A stretch of 8,034 bases of DNA, taken from the NCBI GenBank assembly GCA_003164255.1, contig PLST01000542.1:8162-16195 (forward strand). The letters run 5' to 3'. Made by a program: the position numbers and the translations under genes. The number at the start of each line of letters is the position of its first letter. The stretch's first letter is position 1. The stretch comes from Acidobacteriaceae bacterium. GTDB lineage: Bacteria; Acidobacteriota; Terriglobia; Terriglobales; Acidobacteriaceae. Below, one piece after another: positions 1 to 6,681 of the stretch. Below the pieces are notes generated by a model. The model made no database searches and was not told where the DNA came from. It saw only the letters and a list, made by a program, of their open reading frames with translations.

Positions 1-222
1 AAGGGCCACACCGAGTTCTATCGTGGCCGTGAATACACCGTCGACCTCCTCCCCAAGGTAAAGATAGAGTTGGTTCTCCACGACGATTTGAAAGAGAAGG
101 CCATTCAGGCCATCATCGGCGCTGCCCGCACCGGTCGCATCGGAGACGGAAAAATCTTTGTCAGCCGCATCGACGAAGCCATCCGTATCCGCAACGACGA
201 GCGCGGCGAAACCGCCCTCTAA
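1..222 (+). CDS. glnB: Nitrogen regulatory protein PII (GlnB/GlnK family), C-terminal part
   Basis: The gene is cut by the left edge, and 73 codons remain before TAA at 220-222. They align without gaps to residues 40-112 of E. coli GlnB, so the full protein should be about 112 residues. PII is a cytoplasmic trimer that binds ATP/ADP and 2-oxoglutarate and reports nitrogen and carbon status to targets such as glutamine synthetase adenylyltransferase, NtrB or AmtB. Visible here are the T-loop motif KGHTEFYRGREY, whose last tyrosine (codon 34-36) matches the uridylylated Tyr51, the LLPKVKIELVL strand, the B-loop TGRIGDGKIF (Lys90 equivalent present), and IRIR, matching Arg101 and Arg103. The modifying enzyme GlnD is encoded at 2236-4893, consistent with a uridylylated PII. 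GlnB and GlnK cannot be separated without the N-terminus and upstream neighbours; an amtB upstream would favour glnK. Confidence 0.96.
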   Translation, partial: KGHTEFYRGREYTVDLLPKVKIELVLHDDLKEKAIQAIIGAARTGRIGDGKIFVSRIDEAIRIRNDERGETAL

Positions 223-243
223 CCTCAACCAGCAGGATCAGCC

Positions 244-300
244 GAGCCACCTTCGGGTGGCCGCTTCCTTGTTGGTGCGTTTCTCGCTGGTCGATTTTTT
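244..300 (+). terminator. Probable transcription terminator after the PII gene
   Basis: A six-pair stem GCCACC (246-251) / GGTGGC (256-261) closes a TTCG loop with a C-G pair, which is the very stable cUUCGg tetraloop. It starts 23 nt after the PII stop codon. The sequence right after it is only moderately T-rich (CGCTTCCTTGTT), and a clean run of six T lies further on at 295-300. A canonical terminator would have the T-run directly after the stem, so this may be weak or two-step. No comparable T-run follows the hairpin on the - strand, so it is unlikely to serve the convergent ATPase gene. Confidence 0.5.
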
Positions 301-380
301 ACGCCGGACGCCCCATCCATGACAGCAGCTTCACCGCTGCTATCGTGGTCCCTGCGGGCATCGATTCCACGGCGCAACAC

Positions 381-441
381 GCTGCTCAAGAAAGTGAAGC
401 CGCGTCGTGCAAAGACAAATTTATCCCGTTTCCTGAGCAGC
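381..441. repeat. Spaced 8-bp inverted repeat between convergent genes
   Basis: GCTGCTCA (381-388) and TGAGCAGC (434-441) are exact reverse complements separated by 45 nt. A second small hairpin, AGCAGC (324-329) / GCTGCT (336-341), lies just to the left. Both are in the gap between the convergent PII and ATPase genes, in the 3' region of the - strand ATPase transcript. Neither is followed by a T-run on the - strand. They may be processing or end structures for that mRNA, or chance. The rest of 223-454 shows no credible gene. Confidence 0.3.
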
Positions 442-454
442 CTCCAGCGCAACG

Positions 455-1927
455 TCAGTGGCCTGTAATTGCTCCAGTGGGTGCGGCCGGTGAAATGCGA
501 TGCACTTTCAGGTTGTTCAGCGCATATTCAATAAAGCGCGGTTCGAAGTGCGGCTTTATTCCGATGAAGCGGCACGCCGCCACCACCTGGTCCACGATGA
601 ACCTGGGCTGAAACGCTGCAAGATCGAGATTCTTTTCCTTCACGACTTTGTAGCAAATGATGTTGAAGATATCGTCGGTCAGCTCGAGATGGTGCTTCGC
701 GCACTCATTCTCGAAAATCTTTCTGTAGATCTCCGGCGTGGGCGATCCGACTTCGATCTTGTACGGAAGCCTGCGCAGAAAAGCAGGGTCCATCAGGTCT
801 TCCGGTTCCAGATTCGTTGAGAAAATTACCAGCTCTTCAAATGGAATGCTGAAGCTCTTTCCCGTGTGCAAATTCAGGTAGTCCACGCGATCTTCGAGCG
901 GCACAATCCAGCGGTTAAGAAGGTTCCGCGGGCTCACTAGCTGGCGGCCGAAGTCGTCGATGATGAAGCATCCGCCAAGCGCCTTCACATGCAGCGGAGC
1001 TTCGTAGAAATGGCCTGTTTCGTCGTATCGCAAATCCAGCATGTCCAGCGTCAGTTCGCCGCCGGTCACCACAAACGGTCTCCTGCACGCAACCCAACGC
1101 GCATCGTACTCCGCGGACCGTACGAAACTGATCGCCCCGTCGTCCTTCAGGTTTGTCGTAGTCACAGGTATGTGAATACTGGGGTCAAAATAGCGAATGA
1201 TCTGGCCCTCGACTGAGATCGCATAGGGAACGTAGATCACGTCGCTGAAGATGCTTCCCAATGCATGAGCCACTGATGTTTTTCCATTTCCCGGCGGCCC
1301 GTAGAGCAGCATCGCTCTGCCTGAGTTCAACGCCGGCCCGTACTGTTCGATCATGGTGTCTTCAAGAATCAGATTGCCCAGACCGCCGCGAATCCGGTCG
1401 AACGTCACCAGTTCGTTGGTCAGCTTCTGCAGGTTCACGCGAAAGGTGAAGTCGTCGATCGCCACAGGCGCGGGACCGATGTAGCGCAGCCTTTCCAGCG
1501 CATCGAGCGTCCATCGCTTGCCTTCCTCGGTAAACGAGTACGCCAGGTCGAGCGGTCCACTGGAGCCGCGCGTTCCCAGCGAATGGATCAGATGCCTGTC
1601 AATCGCCATCGTCACCAGTTCGATGACGATTGGATACGGCAGCTTGATAGCCTCCACAAACTGGCGACACGTTTCCAGCCGGCCTGAATACATCAACTTC
1701 ATCAACAAACCCATCAGGTCGAGTTCGTCGATGCCCGTCGCCTTGATATCAGCGGGCTCACCGGGAATTCGGTGCAGAAAATCGTTCAGCACTTTCTGAT
1801 CGATGGCCCCGATGGCCACCAGGTTGTCGCCCAGCCGCCCGCCGCTCCCAACCATGCGCTCCAGACCTTTGGCCACATCGTCCGTGGTGACCAACTTCGC
1901 CTGAACCAGCAGATCCGCCATCCGCAT
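455..1927 (-). CDS. AAA+ ATPase with GspE-N/MshEN-like and winged-helix domains
   Basis: A 490-residue, probably cytoplasmic protein with no signal peptide or membrane segment. Residues 1-56 resemble the N-terminal domain of type II secretion/type IV pilus ATPases (MshEN-like), with the pattern RLGDNLVAIGAI at 31-42. Residues 66-155 read as a winged helix: helices around LMGLLMKLMYSGRLETCRQF, then a possible wing near YSFTEEGKRW. Residues 160-475 are an AAA+ module with Walker A GPPGNGKT (210-217), Walker B CFIIDDFG (320-327), a sensor-1-like FSTNL (369-373), a candidate Arg finger or sensor 2 in FLRRLPYKIEV, and a helical C-terminal lid. It is not a GspE/PilB motor, because the secretion ATPase core is replaced by an AAA+ fold. 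ATG at 1925-1927 was chosen, with ATG at 1919-1921 as an alternative. AGGAGGA on the - strand (1944-1950) lies 16 nt upstream, longer than usual, and no in-frame start codon is nearer to it. The gene converges with PII and diverges from glnD. Its function is unknown; a chaperone-like remodelling or regulatory ATPase is an inference. Confidence 0.85.
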   Translation of the reverse strand: MRMADLLVQAKLVTTDDVAKGLERMVGSGGRLGDNLVAIGAIDQKVLNDFLHRIPGEPADIKATGIDELDLMGLLMKLMYSGRLETCRQFVEAIKLPYPIVIELVTMAIDRHLIHSLGTRGSSGPLDLAYSFTEEGKRWTLDALERLRYIGPAPVAIDDFTFRVNLQKLTNELVTFDRIRGGLGNLILEDTMIEQYGPALNSGRAMLLYGPPGNGKTSVAHALGSIFSDVIYVPYAISVEGQIIRYFDPSIHIPVTTTNLKDDGAISFVRSAEYDARWVACRRPFVVTGGELTLDMLDLRYDETGHFYEAPLHVKALGGCFIIDDFGRQLVSPRNLLNRWIVPLEDRVDYLNLHTGKSFSIPFEELVIFSTNLEPEDLMDPAFLRRLPYKIEVGSPTPEIYRKIFENECAKHHLELTDDIFNIICYKVVKEKNLDLAAFQPRFIVDQVVAACRFIGIKPHFEPRFIEYALNNLKVHRISPAAPTGAITGH

Positions 1928-2235
1928 TCGCGTACTGATAACGTCCTCCTCGCTACTGCCGCAATCCGGCCAAACTCAATCCCCGCCCCAGGGAGCCATG
2001 CTGAGCTGCTCGTCCAGAGCACGCCCGGGACTGTCGATCGATCCAACCCGAGATTGTAGAACCTGTCAGTAACTATAGTGCGGACAAGCGCTTGGGCGAG
2101 CGCCCCATACAACTTTCGAGGAATCTGAGTCCGCAACATTTTTCTATGCCGGCCTGACGGTCGCGCGCGAGTGACTTCCGCCCGCGATTTCCCTCGTCGC
2201 GTAATCAAAAATTCACTTCCGCGCAAAGATCGCTT
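1928..2235. promoter_or_regulatory. Divergent intergenic region (ATPase / glnD)
   Basis: This 308-bp spacer must hold promoters for both flanking genes. On the + strand, TATAGT at 2074-2079 is a fair -10 for glnD, but no good -35 sits 16-18 bp upstream and it would leave a leader of about 150 nt. The - strand reads TACAAT at 2058-2053, a fair -10 for the ATPase, also without a clear -35. The octamer ACTATAGT (2072-2079) is a perfect palindrome, and GGGC/GCCC (2094-2097/2102-2105) can form a small hairpin. No sigma-54 -24/-12 element was found. The A/T-rich patch at 2202-2213 just before glnD could be a promoter core. No gene is credible here. Confidence 0.35.
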
Positions 2236-4893
2236 ATGCTTGAGGAACATCCTTTAGCTTCGGCGAGCCACGCACAACCAACTATGAATCCAGTCGCTTT
2301 GGCGGTTGACGACCTTCGGGATCAGTATCTGCGGGAGATGGCGCTTGTCCGCCAGACCTGTGAGCGCACAGGCGACGGCACTGCGGCCATCCGCCGCCGG
2401 TCAGCGGTTGTCGACCGTATCCTCATTGAAATGTGGCGCCGAGCCTTTTCCGGGACCACCCCTCAGAATGCCGCCCTGCTCGCGCTCGGCGGATACGGAC
2501 GCAAGGATCTGTTCCCCTATTCCGATATTGACGTTCTGTTTGCCTTTGCTGACGAACGCACCGAGGAGCAGTCCAGAGAGGCCGTCCGGGCCATCATCCA
2601 GGGCATGTGGGACATAGGCCTTCGTGCCAGTCCCAGCTCCCGTACCGTCAAGGAAGCGGGCCGGTTTGACCCCGACAACCTTGAATTCACCTTGGCCACA
2701 CTCGACCGCCGTTTCCTTGCCGGACAATTTCCTCTTTACCAGCAGCTCCACCAGGTAACCCTTCCCGGGCTCGTCCTGAGTGAGTGGACCACCATCACCC
2801 AGAAGCTCGGCGAAATCGCGCGGACCCGCCACGCCAAATACGGCAACACCATCTTTCACCTAGAACCGAATCTAAAGGATTGCCCCGGTGGACTCCGCGA
2901 CTACCATCTCGCGGTCTGGTTTGCCGTGCTTTTCCACCTGAAGGAAACCAAGGAGTGGCCACGCCAGCGAGGCGGCGTCTTCCAGAGCGCACGCGGAGAC
3001 GCTGAAGCTGCTTTCGACTTCCTGGCCGCCGCCCGATGTTTCCTTCACTTCCGCCACGGCCGCGACGACAACACGCTCGACTGGCAATCGCAGGACGAAG
3101 CGGCGGCTCTCTCCATCGGTCTTGAAACCCGCGGCACTGCCGATCCCTCCTACTGGATGCGAACCTATTACCGGCACGCCCGCATCGTCTATCGGCGCGC
3201 CGCCCTGCTCATGGAGCATCTTCCCGCTCCAGTCAGCTTTTATCGCCAGTTCCGTCGCCGCCGCACTCCCATCGCCGGCACTGAATTCCTTCTCGACCAG
3301 GGCCGCATTGATATCCAGCCCGGCGCGCAGTTCAATGACACCAGCGCCATCCTCCGCGTTTTCTCCATGATGGCCACGCACGGTTATACCCTTTCCCAGG
3401 CCGCTGAAGACCGCATCACCGACGCTCTGCCCGTTCTGGCCATTCATATCCCTGAGGGTCCGTATCTATGGAACTCGCTGCGCGAGGTCCTGCTTGGACC
3501 CCACGCAGCCCACGCCCTCCGTACCATGCACGCTCTCGGAGTGCTCGAAATGCTGATCCCCGAATTCCATGGGATCGATGCCCTGGTCATCCGCGATTCC
3601 TATCACCGCTACACGGTCGACGAGCACACCTTCCTCACCATCGACAACGTCCATAGCCTTCGCCAGCCCACCCATGATTTCGAGCATCGCCTGGCCCAGC
3701 TGTTGCCGGAGATTGATCGCCTCGACCTCTTCTTGCTGGCCCTCCTGCTGCACGACACCGGCAAGGCACGCCGCACTGGTGAACACGCAAGCCAGAGCGT
3801 CGAATTGGCTGATGCGTTCCTCGCCCGTCTCGATTTTGACGCTGAGGAACGGGAGTCGATCCTCAAGCTTATCCGCCTCCATCTTGAAATGTCGGCTGCT
3901 TTGCGCCGCGATATCTTTGACCTTGAAAACGTGCGCCAATTTGCTGAGAAGATCGGCAGTCCGCAGCTGTTGAAGATGCTCACGATCATGACCTATGCCG
4001 ACATCAAGGCCGTCAATCCTGACGCCCTTACGCCGTGGAAAGCCGAGAATTTGTGGCAGTTCTACATGTCGACGGCGAACTTCATGGACCGCTCCGTCGA
4101 CGAGGTTCGCTACCACGCTGCAATTGACCCCACTCTGCTCAACCGCCTGCGATCCATGGTCCCCTCGGCCCAATACGACGCGTTAGGGCAGTTCCTTGAG
4201 GGCCTTCCCCAGCGCTACCTTCAAACCCGCCTCCCTGAACAGATCCGCAATCACTTTCACATGGCTCTCAACCTCGACGAGGATCCCGTTCAGCTCGATC
4301 TGAGGCCCAATCGCCAGCTCTTTGACTTGACGGTCATCACCCGCGACCGTTCCCGCCTCTTTGCCGATGTCGCTGGCGCCCTCGCGGCCTGGGGCATGAA
4401 TATCGTTCGAGCCGGCGCGTTCTCAAACGAGGCTGGAGTCATCGTTGACTCATTCCACTTTTCCGACGTCTTTCGCACCATTGAACTGAACCCAAGCGAG
4501 AAGGACCGGTTCCTCGCCAATATTCATGACGTTGTGGCGCAAAAGGTATCGGTGCAGCAACTCCTTGAAGCTCGCCGCCACCTCAATAACCCATCCAACC
4601 TCAAGGTCGAAGTTCCCACCCGCCTCGAATTCGATTCCGAATCTTCCACACACTCAACACTTCTCCAGGTTGTAGCGCAGGACCTTCCCGGCCTGCTTCG
4701 TCAGATCGCGTTGACCCTTTCAACCATGCAATGCAACATCAAGGTTGCCCTCATTGACACCGAAGGCGAAACCGCCATTGACGTCTTCTACCTGACCAGC
4801 CACGGCGAAAAGCTCACTCCAGAGACGCAGCAGATTCTCGCTTCGGGCCTCAAGGCAGCCCTTGAAGAAATGCGTGCTCCCGCCGCAAGCTAG
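2236..4893 (+). CDS. glnD: Bifunctional [protein-PII] uridylyltransferase / uridylyl-removing enzyme
   Basis: Cytoplasmic nitrogen sensor that transfers UMP from UTP to the T-loop tyrosine of PII when glutamine is low and removes it when glutamine is high. At 885 residues it matches the usual length (about 890 in E. coli) and all domains appear in order. The nucleotidyltransferase domain has GGYGR (85-89) and SDIDV, with metal ligands Asp97 and Asp99. The GlnD signature PNLKDCPGGLRD is at 211-222. The HD hydrolase domain has YHRYTVDEHT (456-465), LLLHDTGK with His505-Asp506, His517, His549 and Asp589. Two C-terminal ACT domains follow, about 696-772 (TRDRSRLFADVAGAL) and 807-880 (AQDLPGLLRQIALTL), the expected glutamine-sensing part. 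Both activities therefore look intact. ATG 2236 was chosen although its ribosome binding site is weak; Met17 (ATG 2284) is an alternative and would lose no domain. The substrate PII is encoded about 2 kb upstream on the same strand. Confidence 0.96.
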   Translation: MLEEHPLASASHAQPTMNPVALAVDDLRDQYLREMALVRQTCERTGDGTAAIRRRSAVVDRILIEMWRRAFSGTTPQNAALLALGGYGRKDLFPYSDIDVLFAFADERTEEQSREAVRAIIQGMWDIGLRASPSSRTVKEAGRFDPDNLEFTLATLDRRFLAGQFPLYQQLHQVTLPGLVLSEWTTITQKLGEIARTRHAKYGNTIFHLEPNLKDCPGGLRDYHLAVWFAVLFHLKETKEWPRQRGGVFQSARGDAEAAFDFLAAARCFLHFRHGRDDNTLDWQSQDEAAALSIGLETRGTADPSYWMRTYYRHARIVYRRAALLMEHLPAPVSFYRQFRRRRTPIAGTEFLLDQGRIDIQPGAQFNDTSAILRVFSMMATHGYTLSQAAEDRITDALPVLAIHIPEGPYLWNSLREVLLGPHAAHALRTMHALGVLEMLIPEFHGIDALVIRDSYHRYTVDEHTFLTIDNVHSLRQPTHDFEHRLAQLLPEIDRLDLFLLALLLHDTGKARRTGEHASQSVELADAFLARLDFDAEERESILKLIRLHLEMSAALRRDIFDLENVRQFAEKIGSPQLLKMLTIMTYADIKAVNPDALTPWKAENLWQFYMSTANFMDRSVDEVRYHAAIDPTLLNRLRSMVPSAQYDALGQFLEGLPQRYLQTRLPEQIRNHFHMALNLDEDPVQLDLRPNRQLFDLTVITRDRSRLFADVAGALAAWGMNIVRAGAFSNEAGVIVDSFHFSDVFRTIELNPSEKDRFLANIHDVVAQKVSVQQLLEARRHLNNPSNLKVEVPTRLEFDSESSTHSTLLQVVAQDLPGLLRQIALTLSTMQCNIKVALIDTEGETAIDVFYLTSHGEKLTPETQQILASGLKAALEEMRAPAAS

Positions 4894-4934
4894 TGTTCTG
4901 CCTCTGAAGTTCATATCAAAACAAAGACTGTCAT

Positions 4935-4983
4935 CCTGAGCCGGGTGCCCCTGGTCCCTAGCGTTTGGGGACCAGGGAATGAA
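4935..4983. repeat. Palindromic intergenic element, copy 1
   Basis: The head CCTGAGCCGGGTGCCCC (4935-4951) leads into a perfect 10-bp stem, CCCTGGTCCC (4949-4958) / GGGACCAGGG (4968-4977), with a 9-nt loop. The tail GGGAATGAA ends at 4983. An outer six-pair stem CGGGTG (4942-4947) / CACCCG (4991-4996) can enclose it. Head and tail match copy 2 while the stem sequence does not, so this is a modular palindrome family of REP-like character. The family assignment is an inference. Confidence 0.7.
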
Positions 4984-5020
4984 GGAAGCCCACCCGAGAC
5001 CCAGACGCTGGAATCTGCCC

Positions 5021-5071
5021 CCTGAGCCCCGTGCCCCACCCATCGCGCCCTTTGCGATGGGTGGGAAAGAA
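5021..5071. repeat. Palindromic intergenic element, copy 2
   Basis: The head CCTGAGCCCCGTGCCCC (5021-5037) differs from copy 1 at two of 17 positions. It leads into a perfect 12-bp stem, CCCACCCATCGC (5035-5046) / GCGATGGGTGGG (5054-5065), with loop GCCCTTT. The tail GGGAAAGAA (5063-5071) differs from copy 1 at one of nine positions. The unit is 51 bp against 49 bp for copy 1, and the two start 86 bp apart. There is no T-run on either side, so it is not a classical terminator. Confidence 0.7.
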
Positions 5072-5313
5072 CCAACTAAACCTTGAGCCTTTTCGGTCCC
5101 CCTCTGCCTGTCTGGATCACACTTTCCCACCGTCGACGCCAAACCCCTCAAGCCGCACTTGACGGCCACCCGCCCGTGGTCTGACCATAGGTGTTCCGGC
5201 GGCGGACTTCCCTTTGGGCGCGCAAACCGCCACACTTGCGTTCCTCCGGCTCGCATTCCGGTGTCCGCATTCCAGGTTCAAACAGAAATCCAACTACATC
5301 GGAGAATCCGAAC

Positions 5314-6681
5314 ATGGCACTGAATCAGAACAATCGCCGAGAATTCCTCAAGTCGAGCAGCGCAGCGCTGGCCGCAACCGCAGTTGCGGGTATGACATCC
5401 TGGAGCGCGAAAAGCTACGCCGCCATCGTTGGAGCAAATGATCGCGTCAGGGTAGGCATCATCGGCTGCGGCGATCGAATGAAAGAGGGCGATCTTCCGG
5501 CCTTTCAGCAGAGCGCCAGGGATTTGAGCTTCCAGATCGTCGCCGTCTCCGACATTTGGAGCCGTCGCCGTGAAGAAGGCGCAGCCTTTATCGAGAAGCT
5601 CTGCGGCAATCCTGTCGACCAGGTGCGCAACAACGACGAGTTGTACGCCCGCAAGGACGTCGATGCCGTCATCATCGCTACGGCCGACTTCCAGCACGCA
5701 TACCACGGTACCGAGGCAGTCAACGCCGGCCGCGACGCCTATGTTGAGAAGCCGACGGCGCACACCATGGCCGACGCTCGTATGTTCCGCGCCGCTGTCC
5801 ACAAGTCGGGAAGAATCGTGCAAATCGGCACGCAGCGCCGTTCCACTCCCGCTTATATGAAGGCCGCTGAATACATCAAGTCCGGCAAATTCGGCGACAT
5901 CGTCATGGTCGAAATGACCTGGAACGTGAACCAGCCCGGGCGCTGGCGCCGTCCCGATGTCGTTCCGCTCCTTAAACAAGAAGACACCGACTGGAAGCGG
6001 TATTCCCTCGGCAGAAACATGGGAGAGTTCGATGCTCGGAAATATCTGGAGTTCCGGCTCTTCTGGCCCTTCTCGTCGGGAATTCCAGATCAGTGGCTCG
6101 TTCACCAGATCGACACGGTTCACTGGTTCACCGGCCTGCCCCATCCTCGCTCTTGCGTGGCCAATGGCGGCATCTACTTGTGGAAGGATGGCCGCACCAA
6201 CTGGGACACCATGACGGCTGTCTTCGATTACGGGCCGCTCGACGACCTCACCAAAGGGTTCCAGGTCCAGTACACCTCGCGGTTCACCAACTCTGCGGGC
6301 GGCGTCAAGGAACTCTACTACTCCAACGGCGGCATGATCGACATGGACAAGCAGACCGTAACCCCGACCGGCGGACTCACTGCCAGGTCTGCGAGCGAGA
6401 TGAAAATGCAGCCCAACCTTTTAACTGGCTTCTCGCTTACGGACAAGGTCGAAACCGTCAACACCGATGCCAACACCCACGGCGACCCGCAAACCGCTGC
6501 CAACATGCGCAACTGGATGGAGTGCGTGCGTTCGCGCAAGACGCCCAACGCCTCCATCGAAGCTGGCTACAGCCACTCGATCGCGCTTTGCATGAATGTG
6601 GCCGCCATCCAGACCGGGGAGAAAGTCACCTTTGACGAGAAGACGCAGCAAGTAATGGCCGGAGGCAAGGTGTATGCATAG
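5314..6681 (+). CDS. Tat-exported Gfo/Idh/MocA-family oxidoreductase
   Basis: A 455-residue NAD(P)-dependent dehydrogenase of the family acting on sugars, inositols and related polyols; the substrate is not identifiable. ATG 5314 is chosen over longer reading of the frame because GGAGAA (5301-5306) sits 7 nt upstream and the N-terminus then gives a twin-arginine signal: NRREFLKSS (7-15), a short hydrophobic stretch, and a likely cleavage site near SYA-A at 34-37. A Rossmann fold follows with VRVGIIGCGDR (GxGxxG-like, 48-53) and VVA-type strand VAVSD (77-80). The family EKP motif is YVEKPTAH (143-150), with the conserved Lys146. HQIDTVHW (264-271), in the C-terminal alpha/beta domain, supplies the usual substrate-side histidines and aspartate. 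Its last 8 bp overlap the DUF6807 gene, and the partner's ribosome binding site is inside this gene. Folded export via Tat fits a protein that carries its nucleotide cofactor to the periplasm, as in glucose-fructose oxidoreductase; this is an inference. Confidence 0.92.
   Translation: MALNQNNRREFLKSSSAALAATAVAGMTSWSAKSYAAIVGANDRVRVGIIGCGDRMKEGDLPAFQQSARDLSFQIVAVSDIWSRRREEGAAFIEKLCGNPVDQVRNNDELYARKDVDAVIIATADFQHAYHGTEAVNAGRDAYVEKPTAHTMADARMFRAAVHKSGRIVQIGTQRRSTPAYMKAAEYIKSGKFGDIVMVEMTWNVNQPGRWRRPDVVPLLKQEDTDWKRYSLGRNMGEFDARKYLEFRLFWPFSSGIPDQWLVHQIDTVHWFTGLPHPRSCVANGGIYLWKDGRTNWDTMTAVFDYGPLDDLTKGFQVQYTSRFTNSAGGVKELYYSNGGMIDMDKQTVTPTGGLTARSASEMKMQPNLLTGFSLTDKVETVNTDANTHGDPQTAANMRNWMECVRSRKTPNASIEAGYSHSIALCMNVAAIQTGEKVTFDEKTQQVMAGGKVYA

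Larger units (their letters stand above)
4894..5313. other. 420-bp intergenic region with paired palindromic elements
   Basis: Between glnD and the oxidoreductase operon there is no credible gene. Reading frames crossing it lack ribosome binding sites and known motifs. Its left half (4935-5071) carries two related palindromic elements, annotated separately. The right half (about 5090-5313) must contain the promoter of the downstream operon. The best -35-like match is TTGACG at 5159-5164, but no good -10 sits 16-18 bp later, so no promoter is called. Neither large hairpin is followed by a T-run, so no canonical intrinsic terminator for glnD is visible, though the hairpins could still stop or stabilise the transcript end. 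Confidence 0.7.

Noticed and set aside
225..452. 75-codon - strand frame just after the ATPase gene
   Set aside because: It begins with TTG, has no ribosome binding site, and the arginine-rich translation resembles antisense of GC-rich intergenic DNA.
1786..2250. 154-codon - strand frame across the divergent spacer
   Set aside because: It overlaps the ATPase start in another frame and shows no motif; its second half is a frame shadow of the ATPase N-terminus.
2872..4173. Long - strand frames inside glnD (191 and 235 codons)
   Set aside because: They are antisense to glnD codons that encode conserved catalytic motifs; such shadows are usual in GC-rich genes.
5035..5065. Strong 12-bp hairpin as intrinsic terminator
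   Set aside because: No T-run follows on either strand, and its ends match the second palindromic element, so it is treated as a repeat.
5159..5191. TTGACG ... CATAGG as promoter of the oxidoreductase operon
   Set aside because: The -10-like sequence is about 21 bp from the -35 and matches poorly; hexamers at 16-18 bp spacing are no better.
4720..5256. 178-codon - strand frame covering the intergenic palindromes
   Set aside because: It runs through the palindromic repeats and the antisense of the GlnD ACT domain and has no recognisable protein pattern.
5191..5313. Upstream extension of the oxidoreductase reading frame
   Set aside because: The added 41 residues precede a good ribosome binding site and would bury the twin-arginine signal, so ATG 5314 is the better start.
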